Shown: positions 52,475 through 61,380 of the stretch, piece by piece
How the letters are laid out: every line of letters begins with the position of its first letter
Position numbering within the stretch: position 1 is the first letter of the stretch
Origin: Candidatus Obscuribacterales bacterium
GTDB taxonomy: Bacteria; Cyanobacteriota; Vampirovibrionia; Obscuribacterales; Obscuribacteraceae
Direction of reading: 5' to 3'
Assembly: GCA_020634035.1 (NCBI GenBank)
Contig: JACKCM010000003.1
Location: 124,001-188,000 of the forward strand
Length of the DNA stretch: 64,000 bases
The notes under the pieces: generated by a model
What the model was told of the DNA's origin: nothing
The model's input: only the letters and a program-made list of their open reading frames with translations
Databases searched by the model: none
Position numbers and translations under genes: made by a program

Positions 52475-53353
52475 CTATCCTGTCGCCTCTGCCCTCCGAC
52501 AAGATTGTAGAGTTTCGGCCGCGAGAGGCTCGAACTGAAATTTCTTCTTCTCATTGATAGAGACATGGCCCCAGGGGATACCCGGCTCATGGTCGAAGAC
52601 CACCAGCCATTTTTCTTCAACGGCCTTAGCCAGCCATTCTGATTTGATATCACAGCTGGTGAGCGGATAATGATCATAGCCCATCACCCAGGGCGGCTGC
52701 ACATGCCCTGCGGTTGGAAGAATATCGGCAAAATAGACACCGCTTTGCTCTTCTGATTCGAAATAGATAACCTGGTGATGGCTGGTATGACCCCCGGTGA
52801 CCTTGAGCCAGACCCCGGGTAAAATCTCTTTATCGCCATCCACAAACTCAAGCACACCGTGTTCTAACAAAGGCTCGAAATCTTCAAAGCGATAGCTGCC
52901 CCTGGCTCGGGCATTGCAATTGTGGGCGAACTCCCACTCTCCTTTTTGCACATAATATTTCGCCTTTGGAAATGCCGGAACGAGTACGCCGTCTTTCTCG
53001 ATGGTGGCACCGCCTGCATGATCGAAATGGAGATGGGAAATCAAAACCGCGTCGACCTCGTCATTGGACAAGCCCAGTTGATTCAACATCGAATCCGGCG
53101 AAACAAGACTTTCCAGTTGATAGCGATCCTTTTCGATATCACTCCAGCGGTTTCCCATGCCGGTCTCCACCAGCACTCGCCCCTTCGGTGTTTCAATCAG
53201 AAGCAGATTGCAATTGAGCAATACTCTGTTAGCTTCATCCACATCGACACCTCTACTCCAGAGAGTTTTTGGTACCACACCATACATGGCACCACCATCG
53301 AGACGGAAAGAGCTCTCTCTCACTATCTCCAGATTGAACTTACCGAATTTCAT
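52475..53353 (-). CDS. MBL-fold metal-dependent hydrolase
   Basis: 292 aa. The metallo-beta-lactamase motif LISHLHFDHAGGA supplies the metal ligands, with later ligands in GGHTSHHQVIYFESEE (His), YFADILPTAGH (Asp) and VFDHEPGIPWGHV (His). Overall it resembles quorum-quenching-lactonase-like and other MBL hydrolases of this length. Substrate unknown. It precedes the TPR lipoprotein gene's end by 18 bases. Confidence 0.88.
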   Translation of the reverse strand: MKFGKFNLEIVRESSFRLDGGAMYGVVPKTLWSRGVDVDEANRVLLNCNLLLIETPKGRVLVETGMGNRWSDIEKDRYQLESLVSPDSMLNQLGLSNDEVDAVLISHLHFDHAGGATIEKDGVLVPAFPKAKYYVQKGEWEFAHNCNARARGSYRFEDFEPLLEHGVLEFVDGDKEILPGVWLKVTGGHTSHHQVIYFESEEQSGVYFADILPTAGHVQPPWVMGYDHYPLTSCDIKSEWLAKAVEEKWLVVFDHEPGIPWGHVSINEKKKFQFEPLAAETLQSCRRAEATG

Positions 53354-53371
53354 TGAGCCTCCAAGATCAAA

Positions 53372-54127
53372 TTAGCGCTTTCGGGAATTTAGCATCAAAT
53401 CGACATTGATTCCCAGTTGCCCCAGAGCTTCGACCGCACGCGAGCGAATCTTTTCTGAAGGGGATCTTTTATACACAGCCAGCCACAGTCGAATCAACTT
53501 CTCCCGGGCTCGCTGCTTCAGCCCCTCTTCCTCGACAGAATAGTACACATCGTTCCAGGCATTGATCTCTTTGATGGCAGAGGGAATTTTGGCATCGAGA
53601 ATATCAGCCTGCCTGGCCAGCCAGGCAGGAGCCTCGGGATATTTAGATGCCTGACGATAATATCTGGCAGCGCTGACCTCATCCTTGGCGAACATGTACT
53701 GGTTGAATCCGGCAATGAAAGGAAGATACCAGTTGTCTTGATTGGCGGCTATGCCTTTTTCCAGAATCTCGGATGCCCGCTGGGGATTCTTCTGATCATT
53801 GCCGACGGTGAAGGCGACGAACCAGTAAGGCTGGATGAACTCAGGATCGAGAGAAGTTATCAGGTCGAGATAACGGTCAGCCAGCAGATACTTATCCTTC
53901 TGCCTGGCTTCGGTATCACCGTAATATCCGATAAAGGAGAGCCAATAACAATCAGCCAGCAACTTATCGAAACCGAGAGAGACCAGTCGGACGGCTTCCG
54001 GTGAGGGAACCAGAACCTTTGCATGAAGAGAGGCAGTCCTGTCCATCACCTCTATCAAGCGGCTGTGGCTGCAGTGCAAGATCAAGATCAGGGAAAGGAA
54101 CCCGAATGGTATGAGCAACTTTTTCAT
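53372..54127 (-). CDS. TPR-like lipoprotein of unknown function
   Basis: 251 aa. The signal ends LILILHCS, so lipid attachment at Cys19 is likely. Helical repeat segments (SLDPEFIQPYWFVAFTVGNDQKNPQRASEILEKG; NWYLPFIAGFNQYMF; AARYYRQASKYPEAP) look tetratricopeptide-like. Such proteins often scaffold pilus or secretion machinery, and the adjacent upstream gene encodes a type IV pilin, but this link is only positional. Confidence 0.65.
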   Translation of the reverse strand: MKKLLIPFGFLSLILILHCSHSRLIEVMDRTASLHAKVLVPSPEAVRLVSLGFDKLLADCYWLSFIGYYGDTEARQKDKYLLADRYLDLITSLDPEFIQPYWFVAFTVGNDQKNPQRASEILEKGIAANQDNWYLPFIAGFNQYMFAKDEVSAARYYRQASKYPEAPAWLARQADILDAKIPSAIKEINAWNDVYYSVEEEGLKQRAREKLIRLWLAVYKRSPSEKIRSRAVEALGQLGINVDLMLNSRKR

Positions 54128-54149
54128 ATTCGTTCTATTTTATAAGAAG

Positions 54150-54183
54150 AAAAAAGGACGACCTGCAAAGGGAAGCCGTCCTT
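54150..54183 (-). terminator. Intrinsic terminator downstream of the pilin gene
   Basis: On the minus strand AAGGACG...CGTCCTT forms a seven-base stem around a 16-base loop and is followed by TTTTTC. It lies between the pilin stop and the TPR lipoprotein start, so the two genes are probably separately transcribed. Confidence 0.75.
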
Positions 54184-54236
54184 CTAAATCAAGTAACCTG
54201 TTCAGATTTCGGGTGTGAGTCGGACCTACTGGTGAC

Positions 54237-54761
54237 CTACTGATTAGATAGCACCAGGGTCGTGTTCGGAGCGTTTCCACCCAGTCCCAGACCGTTCTTC
54301 CGTGCACCGCGAATGGCGTATGCCGTGGTGCTGCCGTTGGAGGCGATCTGACTGTACTCTATCTGCCCGGCCGAGCCGACATTGGTAGGAGCGGCATTTC
54401 TAGTAGCCTGTACATCTGTGATCGAACCGGCTATGGGCCATTCGTTGGTGTTAGTGAAGGGGTTGACCGGAGCCTTGGCTGAGCCTGCACTCTGACCATC
54501 ACTGGGTCCACCAGGGAAGTAGCCTTTGTAGGCATCGCTGACACTATCAGGATAAGTGCCCCCGGCATCGGTGGCAAAAGATTCGGCTGAAATCTGAGCA
54601 GTACGCATATTCGCTTTGACCGAAGCTTCCCTGGCTTTGTCTTGAGCGCCGATAAAGTTCGGGAGCGCAATCGCTGCCAGAATGCCGATAATGATTACAA
54701 CAACAAGCAACTCAATCAGGGTAAAACCCGCTTGAGAGCGAATTCTCTTTCGTCTAGCCAT
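54237..54761 (-). CDS. Type IV pilin / pseudopilin, major-pilin-like
   Basis: 174 aa from ATG 54761, which has GAGGA upstream; an ATG at 54791 gives a longer leader. The prepilin site is QAG-FTLIELLVVVIIIGILAA, with Phe at +1 and Glu at +5, cut by PilD. The C-terminal domain is Gly/Asn/Ser-rich without the GspG calcium loop, so it is nearer to PilA than GspG. No assembly genes are in the window. Confidence 0.9.
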   Translation of the reverse strand: MARRKRIRSQAGFTLIELLVVVIIIGILAAIALPNFIGAQDKAREASVKANMRTAQISAESFATDAGGTYPDSVSDAYKGYFPGGPSDGQSAGSAKAPVNPFTNTNEWPIAGSITDVQATRNAAPTNVGSAGQIEYSQIASNGSTTAYAIRGARKNGLGLGGNAPNTTLVLSNQ

Positions 54762-54889
54762 ATAACTAATCCTCACCTTTGCCTTGTGCACCGGATTTTA
54801 CTAAGTCCTGCACCGAAAAATCGTGCTCCATCTCACATGCCAATTTATTGCCCATATATTTATAGAAAATAACAACGTAAAAAGCAGTC

Positions 54890-54919
54890 AAGCCGCCCTC
54901 AAAAACTCGGGAGCGGCTT
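54890..54919 (-). terminator. Possible terminator downstream of the small 76-aa gene
   Basis: AAGCCGC and GCGGCTT pair around a 16-base loop. The U run on the minus strand is interrupted (GACTGCTTTTT), so strength is uncertain. Confidence 0.45.
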
Positions 54920-55001
54920 AACATTTCTTAAAGTAGGGTCAGGGAAATCTATCAGAAGCCTTTGTGGAGGCTAAATAAAGGCTGAACCCGACACCGTGCG
55001 C

Positions 55002-55232
55002 CTAGGCGTTAACGGTGACTTTTTCGTGCTGGTGACGGACAACGCCGACTCTCTTGGGACGACGAAGATGGTCTAGAAAACGGTGATGAGCCATGGAATC
55101 AATTTGAGCCTGGGAAGTTTTTTCAGGTACGGAGACCACAAATTCCTCGTCCTTGTTGATTTTGGGCTGATTGTTGTGACGGCCTACGAGATAGAGATAA
55201 CCGCCTCTGGTTGCATATACGTAATGAATCAT
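55002..55232 (-). CDS. Small protein of unknown function
   Basis: 76 aa beginning MIHYVYATRGGYLYLVGRHN, with a strong GAGAGGG ribosome-binding site. It is basic towards the end and has no membrane segment. The beginning looks beta-stranded, the middle helical. No known family. Confidence 0.55.
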   Translation of the reverse strand: MIHYVYATRGGYLYLVGRHNNQPKINKDEEFVVSVPEKTSQAQIDSMAHHRFLDHLRRPKRVGVVRHQHEKVTVNA

Positions 55233-55572
55233 TCTGCCTGCCCTCTCTTTAATATAAATACGCGCCGTCTTTTACTGATTCCAGAGCCTGCAGGGGCTTC
55301 CAAATTATTATTCAGTTTTGACTGGTTCCTAAGTCGGCGTCTTCCCTACTGTACAGCTATCTATGGTAGGAGCAATACCTCCGTTTTCAAGGGAATCGTA
55401 ATCTTGTCTAAATAATTCCGTGATCAAGCAGTTACAAAAGAACTGAAAACTACCTCTTGGCATACTTTTCAAGATTCCGGAATTTCTATCTACCCGGCTT
55501 GAAAACCTTCAATGCAAAAACTATGCAAAAAGCCTGCAAAAGCCTGTTCTGCATACAATAAATATCGGAAGC
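55233..55572. other. Intergenic region without recognised features
   Basis: 340 bases between the 76-aa gene and the LCP gene, both on the minus strand. TGCAAAAA-like units repeat at about 55512-55545 (atgcaaaaactatgcaaaaagcctgcaaaagcctg). No gene or riboswitch was found. Confidence 0.4.
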
Positions 55573-56820
55573 CTATTCTTCTGCACCGCTCTTTTCAGGA
55601 CTGTCGTACTCCCGACTGAGCATGTCTTCACCAATCTCCACCGTCACCTCACTTTCGATATCACCCACAGAGGCGTTCACCACCGTACCCAGGTCGCCCA
55701 GGTCGGAGCGGACTAAATCGGCATCGGCGGTGTTACCCTTCTGGGCGATAATCCGAGAGGTAGCGAGCGGCTCATGGCTTTCACCCTGCTTGACTCTTAT
55801 GCGGGTATAGCCTTTCTCTTTCAACTCGCGAGCCAGGCGTCTAGCCAGTCCGCGGTCCGAGGTCATATTCAATAGACTGAGAGAAAGCTTGCTGCGGTCG
55901 GCAGAAATAAAAGATGTCCCGAGAAATCGCGAGATCAGACGCCGCTTCTCGCGGTTATTCACCAGCCAGTCTCCACTATCAGAGAAATTGCCCGGCAGCA
56001 TCATTAATATATGATTCTCCCGGGGCACTCTTTTTACGAAAGCGACATAAGAGGCAAGTTCGGCGGTACTCAGGTCACTGAGAGAATATTCACCAGCCAG
56101 GCTGAGCAGACCAGGAATTCTCGGCCAGGATTCAGGCTTGATTGCCTTTTCCAGAACAGCTTTCATAAATATTTCCTGGCGCTGCACCCGGCCGATATCG
56201 CCCAGCTGATCGTGCCTGAATCGAACAAACCCTATGGCATCGGAGCCCCTCAGCGTCTGCCTGCCGGGTTCTAAATCGATATTCAAATTGGCGGACTTGT
56301 CCCGGTACTTCATGCGCTTGGGAACGTCCACGGTGATACCACCGAGTTCGTCTACTAAAGCTTCCAGACCTCTAAGATTGAGAACCACATAATGATCGAT
56401 ATCGATGGAGAGCAAGTCTGAGAGAGTCTCCATAACAAGCTCCGGACCACCGAATGCGTTGGCTGCATTGACCTTCTGCCTGCCATGCCCTGGAATCTGC
56501 ACCCGGGTGTCTCTAGGAATAGAGAGAATCGCAACGGAGTTTTTGTAAGGATCGAGTCGTGCCACCATTATCGTATCCGAGCGTCCTTTAAAAGAAGCCG
56601 AACGAACGGTTTTTCTGCGACCTTTGCCCTCATAGACCACATCGGTGCCGAGAAAGAGCACCGTCGTAGGAGCGTAAACTCCACCGATTCGCAAAGCCGA
56701 CGGCAGCAAAGAAGGTTTATAAATGAGGGTGGCCACATAGCCTGCCAGCACGCCGACAAGCAAACAAACCACATAGATAACAGTCCACTTTCTTGGACTC
56801 ACTTTAGGAATTCCTATCAA
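55573..56820 (-). CDS. LytR-CpsA-Psr (LCP) family protein with a LytR C-terminal domain
   Basis: 415 aa. An N-terminal membrane helix (VIYVVCLLVGVLAGYVATLIY) is followed by the LCP domain (TTVLFLGTDVVY, GRSDTIMVARLDPYKNSVAILSIPRDTRVQIPG, RHDQLGDIGRVQRQEIFM), which transfers glycans to peptidoglycan. A LytR_C domain lies after about residue 300. The longest start is TTG 56820. A TATAAT lies at 56831-56836 on this strand, so TTG would leave almost no leader; GTG 56802 with AGGA nine bases upstream may be the true start. Confidence 0.88.
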   Translation of the reverse strand: MIGIPKVSPRKWTVIYVVCLLVGVLAGYVATLIYKPSLLPSALRIGGVYAPTTVLFLGTDVVYEGKGRRKTVRSASFKGRSDTIMVARLDPYKNSVAILSIPRDTRVQIPGHGRQKVNAANAFGGPELVMETLSDLLSIDIDHYVVLNLRGLEALVDELGGITVDVPKRMKYRDKSANLNIDLEPGRQTLRGSDAIGFVRFRHDQLGDIGRVQRQEIFMKAVLEKAIKPESWPRIPGLLSLAGEYSLSDLSTAELASYVAFVKRVPRENHILMMLPGNFSDSGDWLVNNREKRRLISRFLGTSFISADRSKLSLSLLNMTSDRGLARRLARELKEKGYTRIRVKQGESHEPLATSRIIAQKGNTADADLVRSDLGDLGTVVNASVGDIESEVTVEIGEDMLSREYDSPEKSGAEE

Positions 56821-56914
56821 ACTCTGAGCTATTATACGTAATCAGGCCGGCGGTTAGATAGGAGTCCGGTCCTTACTATGACTCAAATTCAATAGCAGCG
56901 AGACTGTCCTGCCC

Positions 56915-58000
56915 ATGCCCTTCCCGACCTCAACCCCTCTGCAAAAAAATGGAAAACTCCTGGTAATAAATTTCGGCGGCATAGGAGACGAGATTCTTTT
57001 TCTGCCCACTTTAGAGTGCTTGCGTCAGGCTCTGCCGGGCTGGAAGATAACCCTGATGCTGGAGCCCCGTTCCAGATCCTTTGCCGAACTGACCGATCTT
57101 GTCGATGCCACCATCGCTTTCGATATCAAAAAACGGCCGCTTCTTGTGAGCGATCTGATGGACATCCTCTTTACTATAAGAAACGGCGGCTTCGATATGG
57201 TGGTATCTTCGGGCAGCTCGCTAATGGTCTCTGCCCTGCTTCTTCTCTCGGGGGTACCGGTTAGAATCGGCTATAGAAGTAACGCCCTGGCTCCGCTCAT
57301 GCTCAGCCGGGCAGTGCCGCTGCATAGAGAAGTCTATGCCGCCACAATGTATCACAGCCTGGCAGAAGGACTCTGCCAGATGTTCAATCGCCCCCTGCCC
57401 CAGAGCGCGCATCTGCCCAGACTGAAGGCAGACGAAGCTTCTATGCATTCTATGACAGAATTTCTGAATGATGCAGGGATAAAAAATCGTGAGGACAATT
57501 TCGTAGTGCTCTTACATCCTGGAACAAGCCGTCTTGCCCAGGAAAAAGGCATCTATAAAACCTGGCCGGCGGCAAACTGGACCGAGCTGGTGGAGAGCTT
57601 ATTAAAGCAGCAGTCAGCCTCGGGTAAAGCACTAAAAGTCGTTCTTGCCGGTGGTCCGGACGACAAAGAGATCATAGAAGAGATCAAAGCGAAGTTAGGA
57701 AATCTGCCGGTTATCTCCGCCTATGGTATCACTCGCAATCTCAAAGAGCTTGCCGCCTTGATAGAATTGAGCGACCTCTTCGTCTGTGTAGACTCTGCCC
57801 CAATGCATGTCGCTGTCGGCCTGGGCAAGCCCCTGGTCGCCTTATTCGGACCGACGGATCCGGCTTTGCTTTTGCCTGACGATAGTCGCTTCTCTTATGT
57901 ATGGGACAACAAAAACGGCCCGCGCAATATGTTCGACCGCAAAGGAGTGAATCTCGATACTGGTATCGTATTCGATGCTATTAAAGAGAAGCTGTCTTAG
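56915..58000 (+). CDS. Glycosyltransferase family 9 (heptosyltransferase-like)
   Basis: 361 aa GT-B enzyme. The N-terminus has LLVINFGGIGDEILFLPTLECL and a late donor-binding segment ELSDLFVCVDSAPMHVAVGLGKPLVALFGPTDP. Members add heptose to lipopolysaccharide core. Whether this organism makes heptose-LPS is not known from the window, so the sugar is left open. Its 3' end overlaps the response regulator by 20 bases, tail to tail. Confidence 0.88.
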   Translation: MPFPTSTPLQKNGKLLVINFGGIGDEILFLPTLECLRQALPGWKITLMLEPRSRSFAELTDLVDATIAFDIKKRPLLVSDLMDILFTIRNGGFDMVVSSGSSLMVSALLLLSGVPVRIGYRSNALAPLMLSRAVPLHREVYAATMYHSLAEGLCQMFNRPLPQSAHLPRLKADEASMHSMTEFLNDAGIKNREDNFVVLLHPGTSRLAQEKGIYKTWPAANWTELVESLLKQQSASGKALKVVLAGGPDDKEIIEEIKAKLGNLPVISAYGITRNLKELAALIELSDLFVCVDSAPMHVAVGLGKPLVALFGPTDPALLLPDDSRFSYVWDNKNGPRNMFDRKGVNLDTGIVFDAIKEKLS

Positions 58001-59174
58001 TATTTCTGGCCACTTCTTCTTGATAGCGCTTTCCTGTGCTCTTCGCTTCTACCATGGGCAATCCCAGACCGAGGAAGTTATCGCTGAACTCCTCGTCCCG
58101 AATTAGTTTATCCAGTCCTTCGCTTCCCTCTTTGGCCAGCTCTAGAAGGGCGTCGACCACAGAGGGATCGAACTGTTTGCCGGCCATACGCTTGAGTTCG
58201 TTGATTGCGTTTTCATGACCAATCGACTTTCTGTAAGGGCGATCTGTGGTCATGGCGTCATAGGCATCGGAAACCATGATCAAACGAGCACCTATCGGAA
58301 TAGCTTCGCCGGATAGACCATCAGGATAGCCGCTGCCGTCGAAATACTCGTGGTGATGCTTCACATACTCTCTTGCCCTTTTCAGGCCTTTGAGTTCTCC
58401 GATGATCTGGGCGCTTTTGACCGGATGACGAGCCATGATCTCTTTTTCTTCGTCGGTCAGTTTATCCGGCTTCCATAGAATAGACTCGGGTACGCCGATT
58501 TTGCCGATATCATGGAGAATGCCACCAAGCTCGATGTCTCTGAGATGATCTTCATCAAGACCGAGCTTTTTACCTATGACCACGGCGATTCTACTGACCC
58601 GCAAACTATGACCGGCGGTGTAATCGCACTTGGCATCGAGGGCATCGGCCAGCGCTCTTATAGTCCCCATCGAAAGAGATTCGAGCTCACCCATGGCGCG
58701 CTGCAGCTCTTCCAGCAACCAGTCGTTGTGCTTCTTGAGGTCATAGCTCTCTAGAGCACGCATCACGGTCATTTTGAGCTCTTCGGCATCCCAGGGCTTT
58801 TGAATATACTTATAGACCCGACCATCATTGATGGCGCCTATCAGCGCTTCGAGGTCGGTGTATCCGGTGAGCAGCATCTTGATGGCGTCCGGTCGGATGT
58901 CTCTGGACTTCTCCAGAAGCTGTACTCCGGTCATTCCGGGCATCCTCTGGTCCGAGATTATAAGGCTGATCTCATGCTCTTCGAGCAGCTCGATACCGGC
59001 GTCACCGCTGACAGCCTCAATCACATCATAGTCCCGACCGAGCACCCGACGCAAAAGCCGCAAGTTGGCGTCCTCGTCATCTACCACCAGGATCTTGTGG
59101 CGAATGGGGATATATTCGGATTTAGCTTGCTCTTTTTCAGTTTCTTTTTCGTTCACGTTCACGTTTTCGTTCAC
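57981..59174 (-). CDS. Response regulator with a HD-GYP phosphodiesterase output
   Basis: 397 aa. A receiver domain (residues 26-142, phospho-acceptor D75, T103 and K126) is followed by an HD-GYP domain with all key residues: HDIGK (221-225), H250 and HHHEYFDGSGYP (273-284). Hence it should be an active c-di-GMP phosphodiesterase controlled by phosphorylation. Start GTG. The first 20 residues repeat Asn/Glu/Val-rich units. The kinase gene lies 26 bases upstream. Confidence 0.93.
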   Translation of the reverse strand: MNENVNVNEKETEKEQAKSEYIPIRHKILVVDDEDANLRLLRRVLGRDYDVIEAVSGDAGIELLEEHEISLIISDQRMPGMTGVQLLEKSRDIRPDAIKMLLTGYTDLEALIGAINDGRVYKYIQKPWDAEELKMTVMRALESYDLKKHNDWLLEELQRAMGELESLSMGTIRALADALDAKCDYTAGHSLRVSRIAVVIGKKLGLDEDHLRDIELGGILHDIGKIGVPESILWKPDKLTDEEKEIMARHPVKSAQIIGELKGLKRAREYVKHHHEYFDGSGYPDGLSGEAIPIGARLIMVSDAYDAMTTDRPYRKSIGHENAINELKRMAGKQFDPSVVDALLELAKEGSEGLDKLIRDEEFSDNFLGLGLPMVEAKSTGKRYQEEVARNTKTASL

Positions 59175-59200
59175 TCTTTTGCTGTCTCCATCGGTACTGG

Positions 59201-61330
59201 TCAGGCACCCTCGTATATCGATTGATTATTCTTGAATTTTTCCAGGTCTTCAGGCTTTCTGTGGACCGGAATCTTAACTGTAAAGCTGGTACCTTCCCCC
59301 GGACTGGAATCGAGTAAAATCTGCCCGCCATGCCTTTCCACAATCGAATGACAGATGGAAAGCCCGAGTCCCGTTCCCTGACCGACCGGTTTGGTGGTAT
59401 AGAACGGATCGAAGATTTTACTCTGAATCTCGGGTGGGATTCCAGGCCCGTTGTCCGAAATAGTCACAACAACTTGTTCGGATCCTCCCCGGGTTTCGAT
59501 GGTCACCGAGGGCTCGTCGGTAGAGTCCAGTGCCTGAGCGGCATTGGAGAGAAGGTTCATCCAGAGCTGGTTTAGCTGTCCCGGATAACACAAAACCGTG
59601 GGCACCTCGCCGAACTTTTTCACTACTTTGATCTTATCGCGTCCGTAGTATTGCGAGAGAATTTTAAGGGTCGACTCTATGCCGTCCACAATCGATGCAT
59701 CTTTGAGCTCCGCTTCATCCAGGCGACTGAAACTCTTGAGATTCCTGACAATATGCCTGATTCTATCGGCGCCTTCGTTCAAATCGGCAAGAATGTTATC
59801 TAGATCGGTAATCAGGAAATCGTACTTGATTTCCTCTTTCAACTTAGAAAGTTCTCCTTTATTACCGTTCTCCGTACTCTCCACCGAATCAATCAACTTC
59901 CTCAGGTCGGTGACATACTCTTTGAGATAGGGCAGATTGCCATGCACAAAGTTGATCGGGTTGTTCAATTCATGGGCGATGCCTGCCACCAGCCGACCTA
60001 AAGAAGCCATTTTCTCTTGATGAATGAGCTGGGATTGCATCGTTCTCAGTTCGGAGTTCTTGAGGTCGAGGTTGATGTTCTTCTGCATCAAGTCCTTGTT
60101 CTTTTTAGAGAGCTCGTCTATCAAGGTTACCTGTTGAATCGCTACAGCCACCTGACCGGCCACGGATTTGACCAACTCTAATTCAGAGTCGGCCCACTGT
60201 CGCCGCGGGTCGGTCTCGGCAAGGATAATCACCCCTTTGGACTTGTCGCCATAGACCATGGGCTGCACCACAATCGAAGCCAGTCCAGATTCTTCCATGG
60301 TCTCTTTAATATTGGCAAAGAATGGATTTTCGGCAGGCTCTGAAAACAAGAAAGTTTTCTGAACCGAACCATCGGTGGAGGTTTCGTAATTGGCTTTGTG
60401 CTTGAGCAAAAAATTGCATATAGTGGCATCGAAATACTTTAGCTTCGCCGGACCGTCTTCATCTTCACGCTCGGCGTTGGCTTCGCAGATATAGGTCTCT
60501 CCCACCGAGTCGAGCTTGCATACTATGGCGCAACGGAATATAGAAAGAGCCCTGGCCAGCTCATCGGCGGCAGTCTCGAGAATCTTGTCGAACTCGTTGG
60601 TATTGCGCAAAGCGGAGTTCACTGTGTTTATGAGCTTCTCTCGTTTAGCCTTGGCCTGAATCTCATAGACCATGCCCCGGTTATACTCGAGCTGCTCCCG
60701 GAGCTTGTTTTCGCCCCTTCGAGCCAGGCCTGACATGTAACCACAGAAACGCGCCCATATAAAAGAGACAGTGACAAGCAAAATCGAACGCCCGAAGATC
60801 TTGGCCCAGAGCTTTGATACATAGGCAGAACTCAAGGTGCCACCCTGTGACGACATCAAATACGGTATCGTATCCGCGTTCTCGAGTATCACCGAAGCGA
60901 CATAGCTCAAAGAGACAAACGTGGCTGCTACATAGGTCCCTCGCCGACCCGTCGTATAGCTGGACAGCAAAATAGGGAGCAGGTAAAGCACATACAGATC
61001 AGATTCGAGCCCACCGGTAAAGTGCACCAGCGTAGTCAGAGAGATTACATCCAGGACGATCAAAAAGAGATTCATGCGACGCAGATAATTGCGTTCGGAT
61101 CGCCTTCTCAAGACAATCAATCCAAAAGCCATCGCCGTGTAGAAAATGATAAAGGCGATGGTAGAAGCGATTGGAAGGAACTCGAAAGCGGCTATATTGA
61201 AAAAGGCGAAAGAGAGCGTGATGATCAAACCGACTGCCGCAAAGGCGAATCGCAAATAAATAAGCTGCTCCGTCTTGGTGAAAAGATCGGAGAGCGAAGA
61301 CGACTGAGAAGTAGTCAGTGTGCTGGTCAT
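59201..61330 (-). CDS. Membrane sensor histidine kinase
   Basis: 709 aa from ATG 61330, behind GGGG. Six or so membrane helices (residues about 25-200) precede a coiled coil, a GAF domain (about 240-400), a HisKA dimerisation domain (GIAHELNNPINFVHG; phospho-His about residue 453) and a HATPase (NLLSNAAQALD, DNGPGIPPEI, GQGTGLGLSICHSIVERHGG). The intact H, N and G boxes imply activity. An ATG 33 bases upstream would add 11 residues. Most likely partner: the HD-GYP regulator just downstream. Confidence 0.93.
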   Translation of the reverse strand: MTSTLTTSQSSSLSDLFTKTEQLIYLRFAFAAVGLIITLSFAFFNIAAFEFLPIASTIAFIIFYTAMAFGLIVLRRRSERNYLRRMNLFLIVLDVISLTTLVHFTGGLESDLYVLYLLPILLSSYTTGRRGTYVAATFVSLSYVASVILENADTIPYLMSSQGGTLSSAYVSKLWAKIFGRSILLVTVSFIWARFCGYMSGLARRGENKLREQLEYNRGMVYEIQAKAKREKLINTVNSALRNTNEFDKILETAADELARALSIFRCAIVCKLDSVGETYICEANAEREDEDGPAKLKYFDATICNFLLKHKANYETSTDGSVQKTFLFSEPAENPFFANIKETMEESGLASIVVQPMVYGDKSKGVIILAETDPRRQWADSELELVKSVAGQVAVAIQQVTLIDELSKKNKDLMQKNINLDLKNSELRTMQSQLIHQEKMASLGRLVAGIAHELNNPINFVHGNLPYLKEYVTDLRKLIDSVESTENGNKGELSKLKEEIKYDFLITDLDNILADLNEGADRIRHIVRNLKSFSRLDEAELKDASIVDGIESTLKILSQYYGRDKIKVVKKFGEVPTVLCYPGQLNQLWMNLLSNAAQALDSTDEPSVTIETRGGSEQVVVTISDNGPGIPPEIQSKIFDPFYTTKPVGQGTGLGLSICHSIVERHGGQILLDSSPGEGTSFTVKIPVHRKPEDLEKFKNNQSIYEGA

Positions 61331-61380
61331 ATTCCCCACAAGTTTACAGGGAAAAGCCGGCAACTGTCACCAGAGGCATT